Source: Sunxiuqinia rutila (GTDB taxonomy: Bacteria; Bacteroidota; Bacteroidia; Bacteroidales; Prolixibacteraceae). From it: a stretch of 64,000 bases of DNA. Positions 44,317 to 53,337 of this stretch are shown here, in pieces. The stretch spans positions 1-64,000 of the forward strand of contig NZ_JBNGOT010000008.1 in NCBI RefSeq assembly GCF_050589705.1, read 5' to 3'. The notes under the pieces were generated by a model, which saw only the letters and a program-made list of their open reading frames with translations, had not been told where the DNA came from and made no database searches. Position numbers and translations under genes: made by a program. Numbering within the stretch: the stretch's first letter is position 1; each line of letters opens with the position of its first letter.

Positions 44317-45020
44317 TTAAAGCAATTATTGTTGATGATGAACCGTTGGCACAAAATGTGATTCTGCAATTTGCAAAAGACATTCCCGGGCTTCAGATTG
44401 TCTGCACCTGTAACAATGCCCTGGAGGCGAGCAGCAAACTAAAAGAAAGCCCGATTGACCTGATGTTTCTGGATGTGAACATGCCCCGTCTCAGCGGGCT
44501 GGAACTGCTCAAAAACCTGAATAATCCTCCGCTGGTCATCCTAACAACCGCTTATTCGGACTATGCCATGGAAGGCTACGAACTAAACATTCTGGATTAC
44601 CTCAAAAAACCTTTTTCGTTTGAGCGATTTTTCAAGGCGGTGCAAAAGGCCGAGGAACAACTGAAACTGCGCCAGCTGCACCAGGAAGAAAAGCAGGCGG
44701 CGGACTACATCTTCATAAAAGCCAACAAAAAAAACATTCGGGTTGAATTTAAGTCCATTTGTTTTATTGAAGGCTTGGGCGATTACATCAAAATTCATCT
44801 GAAAGACAAACATCTGGTTACCAACCTATCCATGAAAAAGATGGAAGAGCTACTACCCGCTGATCAGTTTTTCAGAACCCATAAATCCTACCTCATTCGC
44901 CTGGATCAAATTCAAAGCATTGAAGGTAATCTGGTCGAGATCAACGGCAACAAACTTCCGGTAGGGAACAATTTCCGGCAGAGCTTTCAAGAACTTATCA
45001 ATAAACATGTTATCAAATAG
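44313..45020 (+). CDS. LytTR-family response regulator
   Basis: A 235-residue regulator. The receiver domain (1-120) has the acidic pair D8-D9, phospho-acceptor D54 (LMFLDVNMP) and the conserved lysine in YLKKPFSF. The LytTR DNA-binding domain follows (about 135-233; FIEGLGDYIKIH, FFRTHKSYLIRLDQI). It starts in an ATGA overlap with lytS. LytTR proteins bind direct repeats at target promoters. Confidence 0.94.
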   Translation: MIKAIIVDDEPLAQNVILQFAKDIPGLQIVCTCNNALEASSKLKESPIDLMFLDVNMPRLSGLELLKNLNNPPLVILTTAYSDYAMEGYELNILDYLKKPFSFERFFKAVQKAEEQLKLRQLHQEEKQAADYIFIKANKKNIRVEFKSICFIEGLGDYIKIHLKDKHLVTNLSMKKMEELLPADQFFRTHKSYLIRLDQIQSIEGNLVEINGNKLPVGNNFRQSFQELINKHVIK

Positions 45021-45056
45021 GCGGGCTCTAGCCTCAAAAGAATACACCTAATGCAT

Positions 45057-45106
45057 AAAAGCCCATTGCCCACAGAAGAAACTATTTCTCGGGGCAATGG
45101 GCTTTT
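45057..45106. terminator. Bidirectional terminator after the lytT-like gene
   Basis: A 15-bp perfect stem: AAAAGCCCATTGCCC (45057-45071) with GGGCAATGGGCTTTT (45092-45106), between convergent genes. Confidence 0.85.
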
Positions 45107-45135
45107 ATCTTTTCTCGGTTTCAGGTAACGGACAG

Positions 45136-45876
45136 CTACAGCTCAAAACCCTGCTTACGCAAGGTATCCATCAGTTTTGCCGAGAAAGCCTCTGCATCTT
45201 GCTTTTTATAGCGAATATCGGTAAACACCTGTGCCAGATTTTCTTTCTTATTTTCACTCACAAACTGCAGAGAACTTGGCAGGTTTTCTTTTTCAGAGAA
45301 AAGTTCATTCACTTGCTCTTCCTTAAAGTCAACATATTTTTCATGGTGCACAACGGCATTTAGCGGCAAGCGATCGGTCAGTGGCGGTTCCTGGTCCGGG
45401 TAGCCAAGTACAATTGCTGTAACAGGAATGACCCCCCTGGGAAGCTCCAGCGTATCAATAAACTCCTGTGCATTGTACAAAGCCGTTCCAAGGTAGCAAA
45501 TACCCAGCCCGTGCGACTCGGCCTCAACACACAAATTTTGCGCAAACAACGACGCATCAATCGTTGAATTCATCAGCCATAGCAGGTTGTTGTAGCCCGC
45601 ATCGGCATTGCGCTGTTTACACCAGTGATTAAACAAGTTGATGTCTGCACAAATTGTCAGTAAAACCGGTGCCTGTTTTACCATGGGTTGATTGAAATGA
45701 AGTGGAGCCAGCTGCGCTTTCTTCTCTTCATCACGGGTTACCACGACACTGTAAAGCTGCATGTTGCCCGTATTGGATGCCCGTGTTCCTGCCTCAACAA
45801 TCTGGTTAAGCAGATCATCTGCAACAGGTGTGGATTTGTATTGACGAATTGAACGGTGTTGAAATAGAAGTTCCAT
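45136..45876 (-). CDS. Nitroreductase-family FMN oxidoreductase
   Basis: A 246-residue protein. It begins MELLFQHRSIRQYKSTPV with the FMN-phosphate binding arginines and has GTRASNTGNMQLYSVVV and GLGICYLGTALYNA segments typical of NfsA/FRP-type enzymes. The likely role is two-electron reduction of quinones, flavins or nitro compounds by NAD(P)H. The start was set at ATG 45876 because the HRSIRQY motif is always near the N-terminus; eighteen upstream codons are open but unlike the family. Confidence 0.88.
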   Translation of the reverse strand: MELLFQHRSIRQYKSTPVADDLLNQIVEAGTRASNTGNMQLYSVVVTRDEEKKAQLAPLHFNQPMVKQAPVLLTICADINLFNHWCKQRNADAGYNNLLWLMNSTIDASLFAQNLCVEAESHGLGICYLGTALYNAQEFIDTLELPRGVIPVTAIVLGYPDQEPPLTDRLPLNAVVHHEKYVDFKEEQVNELFSEKENLPSSLQFVSENKKENLAQVFTDIRYKKQDAEAFSAKLMDTLRKQGFEL

Positions 45877-45995
45877 AGGTATGCCTTGATTTTTTGTTTT
45901 GACGCCACCAAAGTTAAGGATTTCTTTCAATCGGTCAGAACTCAGGTTCCAACTCCGGATTCAAGACGAACTTCGAGTGACGCTTAAAAATAAAA

Positions 45996-46020
45996 AAGGG
46001 AAACCGATTGGCTTCCCCTT
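45996..46020 (-). terminator. Terminator of the type IX cargo gene
   Basis: An imperfect stem, AAGGGAAACC with GGCTTCCCCTT around loop GATT, A-rich at the left, so T-rich when read on the minus strand. It begins 21 bases after the stop of the 1100-residue gene. Confidence 0.65.
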
Positions 46021-46040
46021 AAATTCTTGGTGCAAATTTC

Positions 46041-49000
46041 TTATTGCTTTATGATTCGTTCTGTTTTTACAACAGCATCATCTTTATCGACTAAGGTGAG
46101 GAAGTAGATTCCACTTCGCAGATCACCGGTATTGATAATTTCTGTTGGATTAACAAGGTCTTTAACCCGCTGCCCGGCAATGTTCGAAATCATGATGCGT
46201 GACAACTTACTGGCATTTTTAATGGTTATGTACGTATCAAACGGATTTGGATAGACGCTAAACATCTCAGCAACTTCGCTTGGATCCTCAATTGAAGTAA
46301 GCCAATCACCCGTGGTAAAAGTCCAGCTTGTTTGGTCGGTCAACCCGGCAAAATCGTTTCCAGCCAAATCTTCAATCGCCCCAGCATCAACATTCACGAA
46401 ATAGGTGGTTTGACGGTCCAGACCTCCTTTATCAGCATCGTAATCATAACTTATCGTAACCGTGTTACCATTAATCACTGCAGAAGACAAAGGAATAACC
46501 ATCCAGGCTTCCGACTCTCCGGCTTTGGTAATTATTAAATCACCGGCAACACCCGACAACTGAACGGCCTCGCTAAAGGTCATCACAAACTCGGGATGAT
46601 TGTCATCCTGCTGACCAGTTGGCGAAAATGACTCCAACACCGGAGGCGTATTGCCAAGCGTATAAGTAAACACGTCACCTGCAAAACTATTATTCGCTGC
46701 ATCTTTAATTCCGGTTCCTACTGTGAGGGTCAACACTTCACCATCGTTGCCCGACATACTTACGGTAAACTCAGTTCCGGTTCCAGGCGTAACAGTTCCT
46801 CCTACAACATCTCCCTCGTTCAGTGTCACTTCGCGGTTGAAGGTCAGCACAACATCAAATTCCTGAGGCATGGCGTCTCCTGAGCTTGGATTAGCTGTCA
46901 GGCTTATCGGATCAACAGTTACAACAACATCGTAAGTACACCCACGCGCATCAACAACGGTAATGGTATTCGTTCCTTCGGGAAGAACAAAATCGGGACC
47001 TGCAGTCGAAACACCATTCAACAAATAAGAATAGGGAGCCTCTCCTCCACTTGGTGTTACGGTAGCATTCAAATCATCTTGTTCCACGGTTGCTGTCAGT
47101 CCACTTTCAACTGCAGCCAACGACACCAACTGGGTCGTTTCACCACATTCGTAAGGGAAATAGCGGACATAAAAATTATAATTACCGGCATTGGCTTCTT
47201 CATAAGACAATCCTTCTATTTCGATGGTTGAATCAAATGTTTCCCAGGCTGAGCGCATGCCTTCTACGCCATCAACTACAGGAGCATAAGACACTTCAAA
47301 CTGATGACTCGGAGCTCCTGAGGCCGATACAAGAACAGTCACGGAAGTCGCCCCAAAACACGTTTGGTCTTCAACCGTAAACTGAACATCCGGCACCTGA
47401 TCCAGCACAATGCTCTCCGACATCGCTTCACAGTTATCATCCATTACCTTCACGGCATATTCAGCACCAATTGGCACAACAAATGAAGGGATGCTTACTT
47501 CTGAACCATATGGAGTCCCATCTTGGTAGAGCTGATAAGAATAGGATCCGCTTCCGCCTTCGGCTTTGGCTTCTAACCATCCTTCGGTTGCATCGGGACA
47601 TGAGAAAACACCTTCAACCCGAATAAATTCAGTAATTACCAACTCATCAGGTTGAGAAATGACCACCTGCTCAGTGGCCTCACATCCGCCAACCGTTTCG
47701 GTTACCGTAATCTCATATGTTCCAGCTACCAAGTCAGAAATGACCATTCCATCCAACACGTCGCCATTAACGGTGATTTCGTAATTGGCACTTTCACCAC
47801 CATCAATGTTGGAGATGGTAATTTCGCCGGTCGACTCGCCATTGCAAGCAATGAGTTTCGTAATATCTGTATTGAAAGTTACCGGAGGGTTAGCATGATC
47901 TACTTGCACCCGCCACTCAGGGGCGAGTTCTCCTCCAACCAGGCACCCCTGACCATCTGCATCTTTCACCCAAACCACATACGTTGCAGGAGTTTCAACA
48001 GAAACTGTCAACGTACCATCAGCCGCTGCAGGCATCCATACCGTATTTTCACCTGGCAGAGTTGCTGTCGGAACAGCTCCTGTTGCCGGGTCTACCGTTG
48101 CATAGTAATACATATATCCTGGCACTCCGCCAGTAGCTCTAATAGTAAATTCGCCCGGTTCAGTACAGCGAATGTGACTTACCACCTCAGCCTCCAGCAA
48201 CAATGCTTCAGCTGGTTCCCACACCGAAAGCTCGATACCTTCAGACAAGCAACCATTACCATCTCTGACAAACACGCTATAATCGCCAGCCATTAACCCG
48301 GAAAGTTCAGCTGATCCGCCTATCGCGGTTTGGGAGGCGACCAAGGTATTGCCTGAATCATATAGCTCAGCCACATAACCAGCCCCGTCAGTTCCGCCTT
48401 CAATTCCGCTCACATCAATCACTCCGGCGGCGGCCCCTTTACACAGCAAGTCTTCTGTAACTTCAGCAGCAAAGGTAATCGGGCTCTTTCCTTCGATTGT
48501 GGTCTCGCCTGTTCCTTCACAAGATTTGCTATCATAAGCGACAACCGAATAAGTTCCGGCCGCATAGCCAGCTGTAAAACTGTACAGGCCGGCAATTGCT
48601 GTTGCTGTTTCGAGCACTGTACCTTCCGAATCCTTTAATTGGATTGTATAATCCACATCGTTTCCACCACTGACCTTGACGTCAATCGAACCCGCTTCAT
48701 CCATGTAACAGGCATCCCCTGCAAAGTTGGGAGTCAAACTGACAGTAACCGGCGCTGGCTCGTTGATTATTACTTGCTGAGGAGCTGTTTCACAGCCATT
48801 GCCGTCTCTTACTCTAACTTCGTAAACACCTGGCGTATAAACGACCACATCTTTGCTAGCCCCTTCAATATTACGCCATCCTTGGTTTGAAATAACCATC
48901 TGATAAGGATGGTCACCATCGAACGTTCCTCCTGAAATATCCAAGTGAATCATTCCATCTTTCGCTCCATAGCAGGTTATATCTTTCTTGGTCACTACAA

Positions 49001-49343
49001 AAGAAAGTGGCAGCACATCTTCCGAAGCAATTGTGACCTCAGTGGAAAGACAATTGCTGGCAAGTTCCTTGACCTGAACAGTAAAGCTTTCTCCTTCAGT
49101 TACCCCAAACTGGTTAACTGAAGAAAAGCTACCCGCATTAAACGCAAATTCGTATAAATCGGTGGCGTATCCCTGCACCTCGTAGGTAAGCTCATCCCCA
49201 TCGCAGACCGTTGACAGGTCTGTGACCATTACCACATCACTTGCAGATAGCTCCCAAGCGCACTGAGCGTAGCTCCAGGAAGAAATACAGCACAAGCCGA
49301 CAAGCAATGTTAAACTAAGAAACCGAGTAAAGTTTTTGCTCAT
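46041..49343 (-). CDS. Large secreted repeat protein with type IX sorting domain (SprB-repeat-like)
   Basis: An 1100-residue exported protein. Signal peptide ends WSYAQ (about residue 27). Residues about 110-780 are repeats of about 80-100 residues with the SprB-like pattern of ITCYGAKDGMIHLDISGG, LLCKGAAAGVIDVSGIEGG and LIACNGESTGEITISNIDGG, each followed by YEITV or YSVFVRDGNGC. Two Ig-like Big_5 domains follow at about 810-1015 (VLTFNREVTLNEGDVV, FVMTFSEAVQLSGV). The end, from SVYPNPFDTYITIKN, is a type A sorting domain that directs secretion by type IX and attachment at the surface. It may be an adhesin; no enzyme domain seen. Confidence 0.88.
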   Translation of the reverse strand: MSKNFTRFLSLTLLVGLCCISSWSYAQCAWELSASDVVMVTDLSTVCDGDELTYEVQGYATDLYEFAFNAGSFSSVNQFGVTEGESFTVQVKELASNCLSTEVTIASEDVLPLSFVVTKKDITCYGAKDGMIHLDISGGTFDGDHPYQMVISNQGWRNIEGASKDVVVYTPGVYEVRVRDGNGCETAPQQVIINEPAPVTVSLTPNFAGDACYMDEAGSIDVKVSGGNDVDYTIQLKDSEGTVLETATAIAGLYSFTAGYAAGTYSVVAYDSKSCEGTGETTIEGKSPITFAAEVTEDLLCKGAAAGVIDVSGIEGGTDGAGYVAELYDSGNTLVASQTAIGGSAELSGLMAGDYSVFVRDGNGCLSEGIELSVWEPAEALLLEAEVVSHIRCTEPGEFTIRATGGVPGYMYYYATVDPATGAVPTATLPGENTVWMPAAADGTLTVSVETPATYVVWVKDADGQGCLVGGELAPEWRVQVDHANPPVTFNTDITKLIACNGESTGEITISNIDGGESANYEITVNGDVLDGMVISDLVAGTYEITVTETVGGCEATEQVVISQPDELVITEFIRVEGVFSCPDATEGWLEAKAEGGSGSYSYQLYQDGTPYGSEVSIPSFVVPIGAEYAVKVMDDNCEAMSESIVLDQVPDVQFTVEDQTCFGATSVTVLVSASGAPSHQFEVSYAPVVDGVEGMRSAWETFDSTIEIEGLSYEEANAGNYNFYVRYFPYECGETTQLVSLAAVESGLTATVEQDDLNATVTPSGGEAPYSYLLNGVSTAGPDFVLPEGTNTITVVDARGCTYDVVVTVDPISLTANPSSGDAMPQEFDVVLTFNREVTLNEGDVVGGTVTPGTGTEFTVSMSGNDGEVLTLTVGTGIKDAANNSFAGDVFTYTLGNTPPVLESFSPTGQQDDNHPEFVMTFSEAVQLSGVAGDLIITKAGESEAWMVIPLSSAVINGNTVTISYDYDADKGGLDRQTTYFVNVDAGAIEDLAGNDFAGLTDQTSWTFTTGDWLTSIEDPSEVAEMFSVYPNPFDTYITIKNASKLSRIMISNIAGQRVKDLVNPTEIINTGDLRSGIYFLTLVDKDDAVVKTERIIKQ

Positions 49344-49599
49344 AGAATCTGGTTTTATTTATTATTTTTTGATAATCATCATATTCGTTCATTTCACCAC
49401 TTAATAGGTAAGGCCGTACATTAACAGCCATAGGTCGTCTTGCTCCATAAATGGAGAAAAGTCCAGCGTAAATAAACAATTGAATGTTTCATTGAATTTG
49501 GCTCAGGAAATTGGGATATTCAAACATAACTTTTGATTCTTACAAACAGGCGCCCAATTCGTTATTAGAAAGGCCCCCACAGAGTTTTCCGGGCACTCC

Positions 49600-49617
49600 A
49601 ATTGCAACGTTGCAATT
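49600..49617. repeat. 18-bp perfect palindrome, candidate regulator site
   Basis: AATTGCAACGTTGCAATT reads the same on both strands without a spacer. A dimeric regulator site is a natural reading. It sits about 257 bases upstream of the cargo gene and 430 bases from the lipoprotein gene. Confidence 0.5.
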
Positions 49618-49992
49618 CAGCCCGAACAAAGAATTAAGTTTGAAATACGAAAAAGTTGTGTCAGTCTTTTCTTCATATTCTTGGGTTTAAGTTTAAGTTT
49701 TCCATCCTGGCTTTATTTACTACCATTACGGCCATATTTCCCTCAAGTAACACATTACTTACAAACCTATGAAATTTATCGCCAAAGCACAAGGTTTTTT
49801 TTGAACAATAATAAACTTAGTTTATCTAAAAAATCCACCAACAAGCGATACGTCCCCCTAAAAATGACCCACTTGTCATCTCTTGAGATTAATAAATAAA
49901 TTTAATTAAACACCCAGATTCAGACAGCCTAAAAAAAAGAGATTAATCATCTGAAAATGATCAAGCCTTAAGGCAATCCGAATACTTTTTAC

Positions 49993-50022
49993 TTGCATCA
50001 TTCCGTTAATACAATAACTTTG
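49993..50022 (+). promoter_or_regulatory. Promoter of the small lipoprotein gene
   Basis: TTG (49993-49995), 19 bases, then TAACTTTG (50015-50022), a good match to the consensus, 20 bases before the ATG at 50043. Confidence 0.65.
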
Positions 50023-50042
50023 ACTCCTTTAATCATTTCAAG

Positions 50043-50258
50043 ATGCAAACAAAAATTATTTGGAAACCCCTACTCCTAGCAACGTCTCTAGCGCTATTCA
50101 TGCTTAGTTCCTGCAAAACATGCAAATGCCCAGCATACAGCCAAAGGGCACCAGAACAGGATATTCAGGACTTGAAGACGCCAACCATGCAGAACTCACA
50201 AGCAGTCAATTTGACGCTTTCGTGGAACGATGCAGTATGCTCCTCCCAAGCGTTTTAA
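50043..50258 (+). CDS. Small lipoprotein of unknown function
   Basis: A 71-residue protein. Its signal peptide (LLLATSLALFMLSSC) gives an acylated C24, followed at once by KTCKCPAYS, so the mature part opens with three cysteines in six residues. The rest is polar and has no fold I recognise. The good promoter just upstream supports expression. A shorter overlapping frame at 50120-50329 is less likely because it lacks signal and start features. Confidence 0.6.
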   Translation: MQTKIIWKPLLLATSLALFMLSSCKTCKCPAYSQRAPEQDIQDLKTPTMQNSQAVNLTLSWNDAVCSSQAF

Positions 50259-50451
50259 ACCAAGAGATCATCATCTTTCTCTGCGATGAAATTAACATAA
50301 CCACACACAAACTCCGGGCAATTTCTTAACAAATCCTTTGCTGCCTTTCAATAACCAATCGTTCAATTCTCCGTAGGCTCAATTACAACTCGCGCCCAAC
50401 ATTAACTGTATTTTAAGCCCTGAGGAAAAAAATCAATTCAAAATCGAAAAA

Positions 50452-50483
50452 TTTGATCGTCTTAAATTTAGTTAGTTATTTTG
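50452..50483 (+). promoter_or_regulatory. Probable gapA promoter
   Basis: TTTG (50452-50455), 20 bases, TTATTTTG (50476-50483), one mismatch from TAnnTTTG. It gives a leader of about 70 A/T-rich bases. Otherwise 50259-50557 shows nothing. Confidence 0.5.
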
Positions 50484-50557
50484 TGGGGCTTTGAAAAAAT
50501 ACTTAAAAGCTAATAGATCAAAAGAATAATCTTTCATTAATTTTTAAATTATCAACT

Positions 50558-51565
50558 ATGTCAAAAATTAAAATCGGTATCAACGGATTTGGCCGTATCG
50601 GTCGTTTTGTTTTCCGCCAAGCTGTTGCAAAAGGTACAATTCAAGTAGTTGCTATCAACGACTTGATCGATGTAGACTACATGGCTTACATGCTTAAATA
50701 CGATTCAACTCACGGACAATTCGACGGAACTGTTGAAGTAAAAGACGGTAAATTAATCGTTAACGGTGACGAAATCCGTGTAACTGCTGAAAGAAACCCT
50801 GCTGACATTAACTGGGGTGCTGTTGGTGCTGAGTACGTTGTTGAGTCAACTGGTCTTTTCTTGACAAAAGAATCAGCTCAAGGTCACATCGACGCTGGTG
50901 CTAAAAAAGTTGTGATGTCTGCTCCTTCTAAAGACGATACTCCAATGTTCGTTATGGGTGTAAACAACGCTTCTTACACAAACGATATGAACTTTGTTTC
51001 TAACGCTTCTTGTACTACCAACTGCTTGGCTCCTGTAGCTAAAGTATTGAATGACAAATTCGGTATCAAAGAAGGTTTGATGACAACTGTTCACGCAACT
51101 ACTGCAACTCAAAAAACAGTTGACGGTCCTTCTATGAAAGACTGGAGAGGTGGACGTGGCGCTGGCCAAAACATTATCCCTTCATCTACTGGTGCTGCTA
51201 AAGCTGTAGGTAAAGTTATTCCTGAATTGAACGGAAAATTGACAGGTATGGCTTTCCGTGTTCCTACTCCTGACGTATCAGTTGTTGACTTGACTGTTAC
51301 TTTAGAAAAAGGTGCTTCTTACGAAGAAATTTGCGCTGCTATGAAAGCTGCTTCTGAAGGCGAATTGGCTGGTGTTCTTGGTTACACTGAGGACATGGTT
51401 GTTTCTAACGATTTCGTTGGTGACACTCGTACTTCTATCTTCGACGCTGGTGCTGGTATCTCATTGTCTCCAAACTTCGTAAAAGTTGTTTCTTGGTACG
51501 ACAACGAAATGGGTTACTCTGCAAAAGTTTGCGAATTGATCCAATACATGGATTCTGTAAAATAA
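50558..51565 (+). CDS. gapA: Glyceraldehyde-3-phosphate dehydrogenase, type I
   Basis: A 335-residue glycolytic enzyme that oxidises and phosphorylates glyceraldehyde 3-phosphate with NAD+. The NAD motif INGFGRIGRFVFR is at the N-terminus; the nucleophile is C152 in SNASCTTNCLAPV; the C-terminal WYDNEMGYSAKV is standard. Codon use is strongly biased to T-ending codons (GCT, TCT, GGT) and differs from its neighbours, a sign of high expression rather than transfer. It has its own promoter and terminator. Confidence 0.98.
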   Translation: MSKIKIGINGFGRIGRFVFRQAVAKGTIQVVAINDLIDVDYMAYMLKYDSTHGQFDGTVEVKDGKLIVNGDEIRVTAERNPADINWGAVGAEYVVESTGLFLTKESAQGHIDAGAKKVVMSAPSKDDTPMFVMGVNNASYTNDMNFVSNASCTTNCLAPVAKVLNDKFGIKEGLMTTVHATTATQKTVDGPSMKDWRGGRGAGQNIIPSSTGAAKAVGKVIPELNGKLTGMAFRVPTPDVSVVDLTVTLEKGASYEEICAAMKAASEGELAGVLGYTEDMVVSNDFVGDTRTSIFDAGAGISLSPNFVKVVSWYDNEMGYSAKVCELIQYMDSVK

Positions 51566-51590
51566 TTACAGACTACAATAGTTTAAAAGA

Positions 51591-51626
51591 AAGGCTTTCC
51601 GTCAAGATGACGGAAAGCCTTTTTTA
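51591..51626 (+). terminator. gapA terminator
   Basis: A perfect 14-bp stem, AAGGCTTTCCGTCA (51591-51604) with TGACGGAAAGCCTT (51608-51621), loop AGA, then a T-run. Confidence 0.95.
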
Positions 51627-51729
51627 TTTTGTATTAAAATTGTGGGAGCAAATTCATTCTCTTCTTCAGCAAACGCCACAAACAGAAAGCTCTCGAATGA
51701 AGCAGGAACACCTGGCTACCGATTACGAA

Positions 51730-52977
51730 CTATTCGTGACGCAAACTTTCAATCGGGTCCATACGAGCTGCTTTTTGCGCAGGATAATAACCTGAAATAA
51801 TTCCAACACCAAAACACACAATCACCCCTGTAAAAATCCACAGCCATGGAATAATAAAAGAACTGCCGATCAGAACCGAAACGATATTCCCCACCAAAAT
51901 GCCAAGCACAATTCCCAAAGCACCTCCAATTTGCCCGATCACCACAGCTTCCATTAAAAACTGCTGGCGGATCAGACTTCCGTTTGCACCTATTGCTTTG
52001 CGAACGCCAATCTCCCGTGTTCTTTCCGTTACGGATACAAGCATAATATTCATCAATCCCACAGCAGCGCCAAACAAAGTAATCATGCCAATTATAGTAG
52101 CCACCAAGGTGATGTTTTTAATGTTATTCAAAAGCATATTCACCAGGTTATCACTTTTCTCAATATTGAAGTCCGTTTCATCCATTGGACTCAGTCCCCG
52201 AATGACACGAAATGTCCCCTCAGCCTCACCAACTGCCGCATCCACCAGCTGGGTATTTGCAGCTTTAACCTGAATAGTAAAGTTCATTTGCGGACGCGAA
52301 AAATAAGTTCGAACATTGGAGTATGGGAGCAGACAAATCTCATCGCCGTTATCGCCAAATCCGCCGCCTTTCGATTTTAGTGTCCCTACCACCCTGTAAC
52401 GTCCGCCTCCAATACTGATTTCCTTTTGTAACGGATTCACATCTTTTCCAAACAAGCGCCGAACCAATCCATCTCCAAGCACCACCACATTAGCCCCTGC
52501 AACCAAGTCAGCCCCCATAAGGTTGCGGCCCCGTTCAATTTCGAAACCGGAAGCCACAATGTAATTCTCATCAACCCCTCGAACCGTCACATTCGGGTTC
52601 GATTTTTCTGAGCCATATTTTACAGTAGCCGTACCCGTGGCCGTTACTGAAACCGCGACAGTAGCCGGAAAATCAAATTGCTCTTGAAATTCCTGAGCCT
52701 GGTAATAACTGATGTAAGCGTGGTTCTTGGTACGAATTCGCTCATTACCCACCTGCACAGTCATGCCGCGCGAGGTAATGGAAAAGGTATTCGCCCCCAT
52801 AAAGGTAAATTCTTTGGTTATGGAGGACTTAATGGAGTCAATCGCCGTCAGAATCCCAACCAAAGCGGTGATTCCAACAGCAATAATTAATACCGTCAGA
52901 ATTGTCCGCAACAAATTTGAGCGAATCGATTGAAGTGAAATCTTCAAATTCTCGTAGAGTAGTCCTCGGTATTGCAT
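51730..52977 (-). CDS. ABC transporter permease, MacB/FtsX type
   Basis: A 415-residue protein. A first membrane helix lies at about 20-45 (LLRTILTVLIIAVGITALV). A periplasmic MacB-PCD domain follows (about 50-270), then an FtsX domain with three C-terminal helices (ITLVATIIGMITLFGAAVGLMNIMLVSV, given by its two ends LVATIIGM and LMNIMLVSV; EIGVRKAIGA; WIFTGVIVCFGVGIISGYYP). Such permeases use ATP hydrolysis by a partner to drive export or lipoprotein release across the periplasm. No ATP-binding gene is adjacent here, so the ATPase must be elsewhere. Confidence 0.9.
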   Translation of the reverse strand: MQYRGLLYENLKISLQSIRSNLLRTILTVLIIAVGITALVGILTAIDSIKSSITKEFTFMGANTFSITSRGMTVQVGNERIRTKNHAYISYYQAQEFQEQFDFPATVAVSVTATGTATVKYGSEKSNPNVTVRGVDENYIVASGFEIERGRNLMGADLVAGANVVVLGDGLVRRLFGKDVNPLQKEISIGGGRYRVVGTLKSKGGGFGDNGDEICLLPYSNVRTYFSRPQMNFTIQVKAANTQLVDAAVGEAEGTFRVIRGLSPMDETDFNIEKSDNLVNMLLNNIKNITLVATIIGMITLFGAAVGLMNIMLVSVTERTREIGVRKAIGANGSLIRQQFLMEAVVIGQIGGALGIVLGILVGNIVSVLIGSSFIIPWLWIFTGVIVCFGVGIISGYYPAQKAARMDPIESLRHE

Positions 52978-53337
52978 AATCTCAATCTTGCTTGACTTGT
53001 GTTACTGTGTTCCGAATTAATGTGTAAACTTAATGGTAGCCAAGTTCAAAATTTATTCGGAGGAAAACAACGAATCATTCCATGAAAAAACAGAATTATT
53101 CAATCAAATATTCATCGAATCACTAAATAAAAAGTTCAATTCTTCAGTTTGGAATCACTTTTTCACAAAAAACACACAGCCCACAACAAGCTATAAAACA
53201 ACACATAACAAGCATCAATCCGGCAATTAATCTTTTTTAACATTTATTGCCTAACCTTTCTGAAACGATCACCGTTTAAAAAACCTGTGTGCCAATAAAA
53301 CAACTAAAATTATTAATCAACAACATAAAAATACTGA
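52978..53337. other. Intergenic region without a recognised gene
   Basis: 360 A/T-rich bases between divergent genes. A 65-codon frame at 53033-53230 has no family features, no promoter and low-complexity composition; I do not call it. No clear -7 element for either flanking gene was found. Confidence 0.5.

Larger units (their letters stand above)
49344..50042. other. Long intergenic region between the cargo gene and a small lipoprotein gene
   Basis: About 700 bases with divergent genes on both sides. No convincing gene: the longest frames are low-complexity and lack family features. It contains the 18-bp palindrome listed separately, a short inverted repeat CTCCATAAATGGAG (49443-49456), and a promoter for the right-hand gene. 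A clear promoter for the 1100-residue gene was not found. Confidence 0.6.

Noticed and set aside
49681..49899. 72-codon frame on the plus strand
   Set aside because: It starts with TTG, has low-complexity composition, no family features and no promoter; it lies in A/T-rich intergenic DNA.
50120..50329. Frame overlapping the small lipoprotein gene
   Set aside because: The overlapping frame at 50043 has a lipoprotein signal and promoter; this one has neither.
53033..53230. 65-codon frame on the plus strand
   Set aside because: No recognisable domain, signal or promoter; composition is typical of random A/T-rich DNA.
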